From: Klebsiella pneumoniae
GTDB lineage: Bacteria > Pseudomonadota > Gammaproteobacteria > Ga0077536
Assembly: GCA_945876945.1 (NCBI GenBank)
Contig: CAMCQE010000022.1
Coordinates: forward strand, 1 to 39,465
Direction: 5' to 3'
DNA: 39,465 bases
Below are positions 36,354 to 39,465 of this stretch, piece by piece; within the stretch, counting starts at the first letter, position 1, and each line of letters opens with the position of its first letter. The notes under the pieces are model-generated. The model saw nothing but the letters and a program-made list of their open reading frames with translations. It was not told the origin of the DNA and searched no databases. The position numbers and the translations under genes are program-made.

Positions 36354-36650
36354 ATGCCCTACATGATTAAGACCCTCGGCAAACCTGATTCAGAGGCGCT
36401 GCGACTGCGCCTGCGGCCGGCCCATCTGGAGTATCTGAAATCGCGCCAGACGATGATTCTTGCCGCCGGCGCCTTGCTGGAAGATGACGGCCGCGGCGGC
36501 AATGGCGGCCTGCTGATTCTGGATACGGACGACCGCGCCGTGGCCGAAGCCTTTATCGCCGCCGATCCTTTTACAACCGGCGGTTTGTTGGCCTCGATAG
36601 AGGTAACGCGCTGGCGCAAGGCCTTCTTTAACTTCGATTGCCTGCTCTAG
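36354..36650 (+). CDS. YCII-related small protein
   Basis: A 98-residue protein of the YCII superfamily. It has the usual RPAHLEYL with H24, a GALLEDDGRGGNGGLLILD strand pair, and the ADPFTTGGL and TRWRKAFF tail. Family members are small enzymes or ligand-binding proteins with a conserved His-Asp site; the role of this one is unknown. The ATG at 36354 is preferred to the one at 36339 because GAAGGA at 36342-36347 gives a good ribosome binding site. It diverges from the Nudix gene by 101 bp. Confidence 0.85.
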   Translation: MPYMIKTLGKPDSEALRLRLRPAHLEYLKSRQTMILAAGALLEDDGRGGNGGLLILDTDDRAVAEAFIAADPFTTGGLLASIEVTRWRKAFFNFDCLL

Positions 36651-37016
36651 CCGTTGCCCAGACCGGCGAGACGGTCCCGCTTCCCTCAAATAGGGGGCGA
36701 TTGCCCGGTGCGAGGCGCGAAAATCAGGGCCTTTTCGGTATCGCCATCGCTCATCGCATCGCATACCATTGAACTTGCCTTCGGGAATTTACCCGGCTCG
36801 GCATCCTGCTGTTCTTACGACAGGAATGACGGTGTCGGCATGCCTCGTTAGGAATGGGCGTCAGCGGGCTAGTACCACGGGAGCGTTACTGCTCGTTGAC
36901 CTTTGTGAGTGAGTGCTTCATTTGCCAGATTCGGCACGCTGAAGTCGTTCGAAACTAAAGTTCACCTGCCGGAGCAGGGAATAGGGGGAGTCTTGGCTGG
37001 TAACCACAATCATGAA
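36651..37016. other. Gene-free stretch before the MMPL transporter
   Basis: No open frame with gene character is visible in these 366 bp. It holds a small hairpin, GACCG-GCGAGA-CGGTC (36661-36676), which may end the YCII gene without a T-run, and an imperfect palindrome CGGGAATTTACCCG (36782-36795). TTGAC at 36896 resembles a -35 box but has no matching -10. It presumably carries the promoter and any operator of the transporter gene. Confidence 0.5.
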
Positions 37017-39446
37017 ATGCGACAGACACGCGGCGCCGCAATCGCCAACTGGCTGATGGATCGCAAATGGGCGTCTTTCCTGCTCATCTGTGTTCCGACC
37101 ATCATGCTCGCATTGCACATTCCGAAGATTAAGGTCGAATCACAGTTCTCTGACCTGCTCCCCAAAGAGCATGAGTACATCAAGAACTACAACAAGATGA
37201 AGCAGACCTTCGGTGGTGCCAACGTCATCACGATGGCGCTTGAGGTCACAGACCCCAACGAAGACATCTTCACCTACGACACGCTCTCCAAGCTCAAATA
37301 CCTGACCGACGAAGTCGACAAGATCGAAGGCGTTAACCACTATCAGGTCGCGAGTATCGCGCACGGCAAGGTGCGGCGAATCCGTACCACCGGCGGCGGT
37401 CTTATCAAGTCCGAGCCCGTGTTGCCCAAAGACCTGCCTAAAGACGTCGAACAGTTGAAGCAACTGCGTGAAGAAGCCTTCAACAACGACATCGTGTACG
37501 GCACCTACATCTCGACCGACGGTAAGCTGGCGCTGGTGTTCGCCGGCTTCGTGGAAGGCGTGCTGAAGTACAGCACCATTCACACGAAGATGCAGGAGTT
37601 CAAGGAAAACGTCGAGAAAGACGGCAAAACCAAGCTCTACGTTGCCGGCGAGCCGATGTTGAAGGGCTGGATTTACTTCTACACTCCAGAGTTGGTGCTC
37701 ATCTTTGGCGTGACTCTCGCCGTGATGGTGGCGCTGCTGTTCTTCCACTTCTACTCGATTGCCGGTGTGGTGGTGCCAATGTTGGGTACCGTCCTCTCCG
37801 CAGTCTGGGGCTTGGGCTTCGTGGGTTGGATGGACTTCAACCTTGACCCGCTGATTCTCGTGGTGCCGGTGCTCATCTCCGCGCGAACTGCCAGTCACTG
37901 TGTACAGATGATGGAGCGCTATTACGACGAAATTCGGGTGGGCGCTGAGAAGGAAGCGGCGGTCCGCGTGTCCATGGGCGAACTCCTGCTGCCGGCCACG
38001 CTGGGGATTCTGGCGGACGCCTTTGCGCTGCTGGTGCTCACGGTCTCCTCTATGCCGATGATCGCCAAGCTCGGTATGTACTGCTCCTTCTGGGGCGCGA
38101 GTAACCTCGTGACGGTAGCGGTGCTGGTACCGCTGGTCATGTCGCTGCTGCCGAAACCGACCGTCTCGATTCAGGAAGAGCACAAGCATCTTCCGTCCCG
38201 CATCATGCACAACCTCGGCGTGTTCCTGGTGGGCCCGAAGGCCTCCACGATCATTATGGGTGGCGCGGTGCTGTTGACGGTCTGGGCGTTCTACTTCGGC
38301 TGGACCATCCAGATTGGTGAAAGCAAGCCGGGATCGCCGATTCTCTATCCCGAGCATGAGTACAACATCTCCGCCTCCAAGATTGCCGAAAAGTTCGCGG
38401 GTGCGAACCAGCTCAGCATCTACTTTGAAGGTGACGGCCCGCACCGCATGAAGGACCCCGCTGTGGTTGCCACCATGCAGGCCTTTGGGCGCTACATGGC
38501 GGACACCCGTAACTTCGGTGGTACCCGCGACATTCCGCAGCTGGTGCGTTCGATCAACCGTCTGTACCACTACGACGATCCGCGCTGGTCGCTGGTTCCG
38601 AGCTCGCAGACCAACATCGGTAACACCCTGTTCATGTACGAAGCGGGCGCGTCCATGCCGGGCGTTATTCTCGAGTACATGGATTTGGAAGGCCGGACCG
38701 CCAACTTCGTGGTGTTCTACAAGGACGCCACGGGACCGACGGTCAGCGAAGCGGTTAAGAAGGCGCATGACTGGCTGGAAGCCCACCCGATGGAAGGCGT
38801 GACCCCGCGCTTCGCCGGCGGCATCATCGGCACCACGGCGGCGGCCAATGAGGAAACCCATGAGTCAGACATCAAGACGACAATTGCCATCGTGCTGGTG
38901 GTGACGCTGGCGATCATCGTGGCCTACCGCTCCTTGGTGGCGGGTCTTATGGTGTTCGGGCTGCTCATCCTCTGCGTGATGACCAACCGTGCGTTCATGG
39001 GCATGCGCGACATCGGCCTCAACGTGAATACCTTGCCGGTAACGGCGGTGGGTATCGGCGTCGGCGTCGACTACGCGATCTACATGTTGGACCGCCTGAA
39101 GGAAGAAGCGCGCCACCGTACGCTCATCGACGCCATCGTGACGTCCATGCGCACGACGGGTGCGGCGATTCTCTTCACCGCGACCACCATCTTCGCCGGC
39201 ATTATCTTCTGGATTCCGCTGTCGACCCTGCGCTTCAACGGCGAAATGTCGCTGCTGCTCTGCTTGCTGCTCTTCAGCAACATGATCGGCGCCATCACGC
39301 TGGTTCCGCTGCTTGTCCACCTGTTCAAGCCGCGTTTTGTGACCGATTCGCACATTGATGATCGCGACACCATTCGTGACCAGCAGCTGGGCGGTTGGCA
39401 GGCGAAGTCCATCGCACGGATGGGGGGCGGCGCCGTAGGCGCTTAA
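37017..39446 (+). CDS. MMPL/RND family transporter
   Basis: A large inner-membrane exporter of the MMPL/RND superfamily with two similar halves, about 12 membrane segments and two periplasmic loops, 809 residues from the ATG at 37017. The second half has the proton-relay GVGVDYAIYMLDR with D685. The first half has ISARTASHCVQMMERY (with H294) at the same position, with no aspartate. This half-asymmetric form is typical of the RND proteins found with DUF1302 proteins in steroid and hydrocarbon degraders. An in-frame TTG at 36993 beside GGGGGAG, or GTG at 36909, could be the true start; the ATG is preferred because it places a normal short tail before the first membrane segment (WASFLLICVPTIMLALHI). 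Confidence 0.9.
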   Translation: MRQTRGAAIANWLMDRKWASFLLICVPTIMLALHIPKIKVESQFSDLLPKEHEYIKNYNKMKQTFGGANVITMALEVTDPNEDIFTYDTLSKLKYLTDEVDKIEGVNHYQVASIAHGKVRRIRTTGGGLIKSEPVLPKDLPKDVEQLKQLREEAFNNDIVYGTYISTDGKLALVFAGFVEGVLKYSTIHTKMQEFKENVEKDGKTKLYVAGEPMLKGWIYFYTPELVLIFGVTLAVMVALLFFHFYSIAGVVVPMLGTVLSAVWGLGFVGWMDFNLDPLILVVPVLISARTASHCVQMMERYYDEIRVGAEKEAAVRVSMGELLLPATLGILADAFALLVLTVSSMPMIAKLGMYCSFWGASNLVTVAVLVPLVMSLLPKPTVSIQEEHKHLPSRIMHNLGVFLVGPKASTIIMGGAVLLTVWAFYFGWTIQIGESKPGSPILYPEHEYNISASKIAEKFAGANQLSIYFEGDGPHRMKDPAVVATMQAFGRYMADTRNFGGTRDIPQLVRSINRLYHYDDPRWSLVPSSQTNIGNTLFMYEAGASMPGVILEYMDLEGRTANFVVFYKDATGPTVSEAVKKAHDWLEAHPMEGVTPRFAGGIIGTTAAANEETHESDIKTTIAIVLVVTLAIIVAYRSLVAGLMVFGLLILCVMTNRAFMGMRDIGLNVNTLPVTAVGIGVGVDYAIYMLDRLKEEARHRTLIDAIVTSMRTTGAAILFTATTIFAGIIFWIPLSTLRFNGEMSLLLCLLLFSNMIGAITLVPLLVHLFKPRFVTDSHIDDRDTIRDQQLGGWQAKSIARMGGGAVGA

Positions 39447-39465
39447 TCCTCCCCTCTGGATTGAC

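Noticed and set aside
37140-38861. A 573-codon open frame on the minus strand inside the MMPL gene
   Set aside because: It is opposite a clear transporter gene, is rich in His, Arg and Glu as expected of an antisense frame in GC-rich DNA, and has no recognisable domain. The same applies to the long antisense frames over hflK (16755-17921), mutL (12347-13462), dnaX (5334-6413) and the + strand frame over the Mo-hydroxylase (2375-3472).

Overview
This window reads as a chromosomal segment of a GC-rich gammaproteobacterium. The main evidence is gene order. From 5290 to 22127 every gene lies on the + strand in a run typical of that class: 4.5S RNA, dnaX, ybaB, recR, orn, nnr, tsaE, amiC, mutL, miaA, hfq, hflX, hflK, hflC, a DUF2065 gene, hisZ, purA, pdxH. 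A separate hisZ further suggests the short HisG type of ATP phosphoribosyltransferase. I cannot name the genus from sequence alone.

Left edge (1-5289): a dispersed inverted repeat, a PEP-CTERM-type exported protein preceded by a perfect CRP-consensus palindrome, and a minus-strand pair encoding a molybdenum hydroxylase. That pair is an FAD subunit followed by an unusual fusion of the 2Fe-2S subunit with the molybdopterin subunit. A second copy of the repeat separates this block from the housekeeping run.

Centre (5290-22127): the housekeeping block. It covers protein targeting (4.5S RNA), DNA replication and repair (dnaX, recR, mutL), RNA turnover and tRNA modification (orn, tsaE, miaA, hfq), metabolite repair (nnr), wall hydrolysis (amiC), ribosome rescue and membrane quality control (hflX, hflKC), and histidine, purine and B6 metabolism. 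Neighbours overlap or nearly touch in many places. Internal breaks are a REP-like palindrome cluster before mutL and candidate promoters before hfq and hflK.

Right part (22132-39446): catabolic genes for a hydrophobic CoA-activated acid. An acyl-CoA dehydrogenase and a GST-like gene (minus strand) diverge from a LysR regulator. Downstream of LysR, a DUF1302 outer-membrane protein is joined end to start with a membrane-bound EAL protein. Next come two short-chain dehydrogenases, a 600-residue acyl-CoA dehydrogenase, a medium-chain-type acyl-CoA synthetase and an MFS exporter, tightly packed as one probable operon. A NUDT19-like Nudix hydrolase, a YCII-family protein and a large MMPL/RND transporter follow. 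DUF1302 and this MMPL type are commonly found near each other in degraders of steroids and other hydrophobic compounds, so the region probably supports uptake and beta-oxidation-like breakdown of such a substrate. The substrate is not visible.

I found no CRISPR array, insertion sequence, prophage or tRNA. The most interesting leads are the coupled DUF1302-EAL pair, the fused molybdenum hydroxylase and the CRP-type site. None of them by itself proves a new system.
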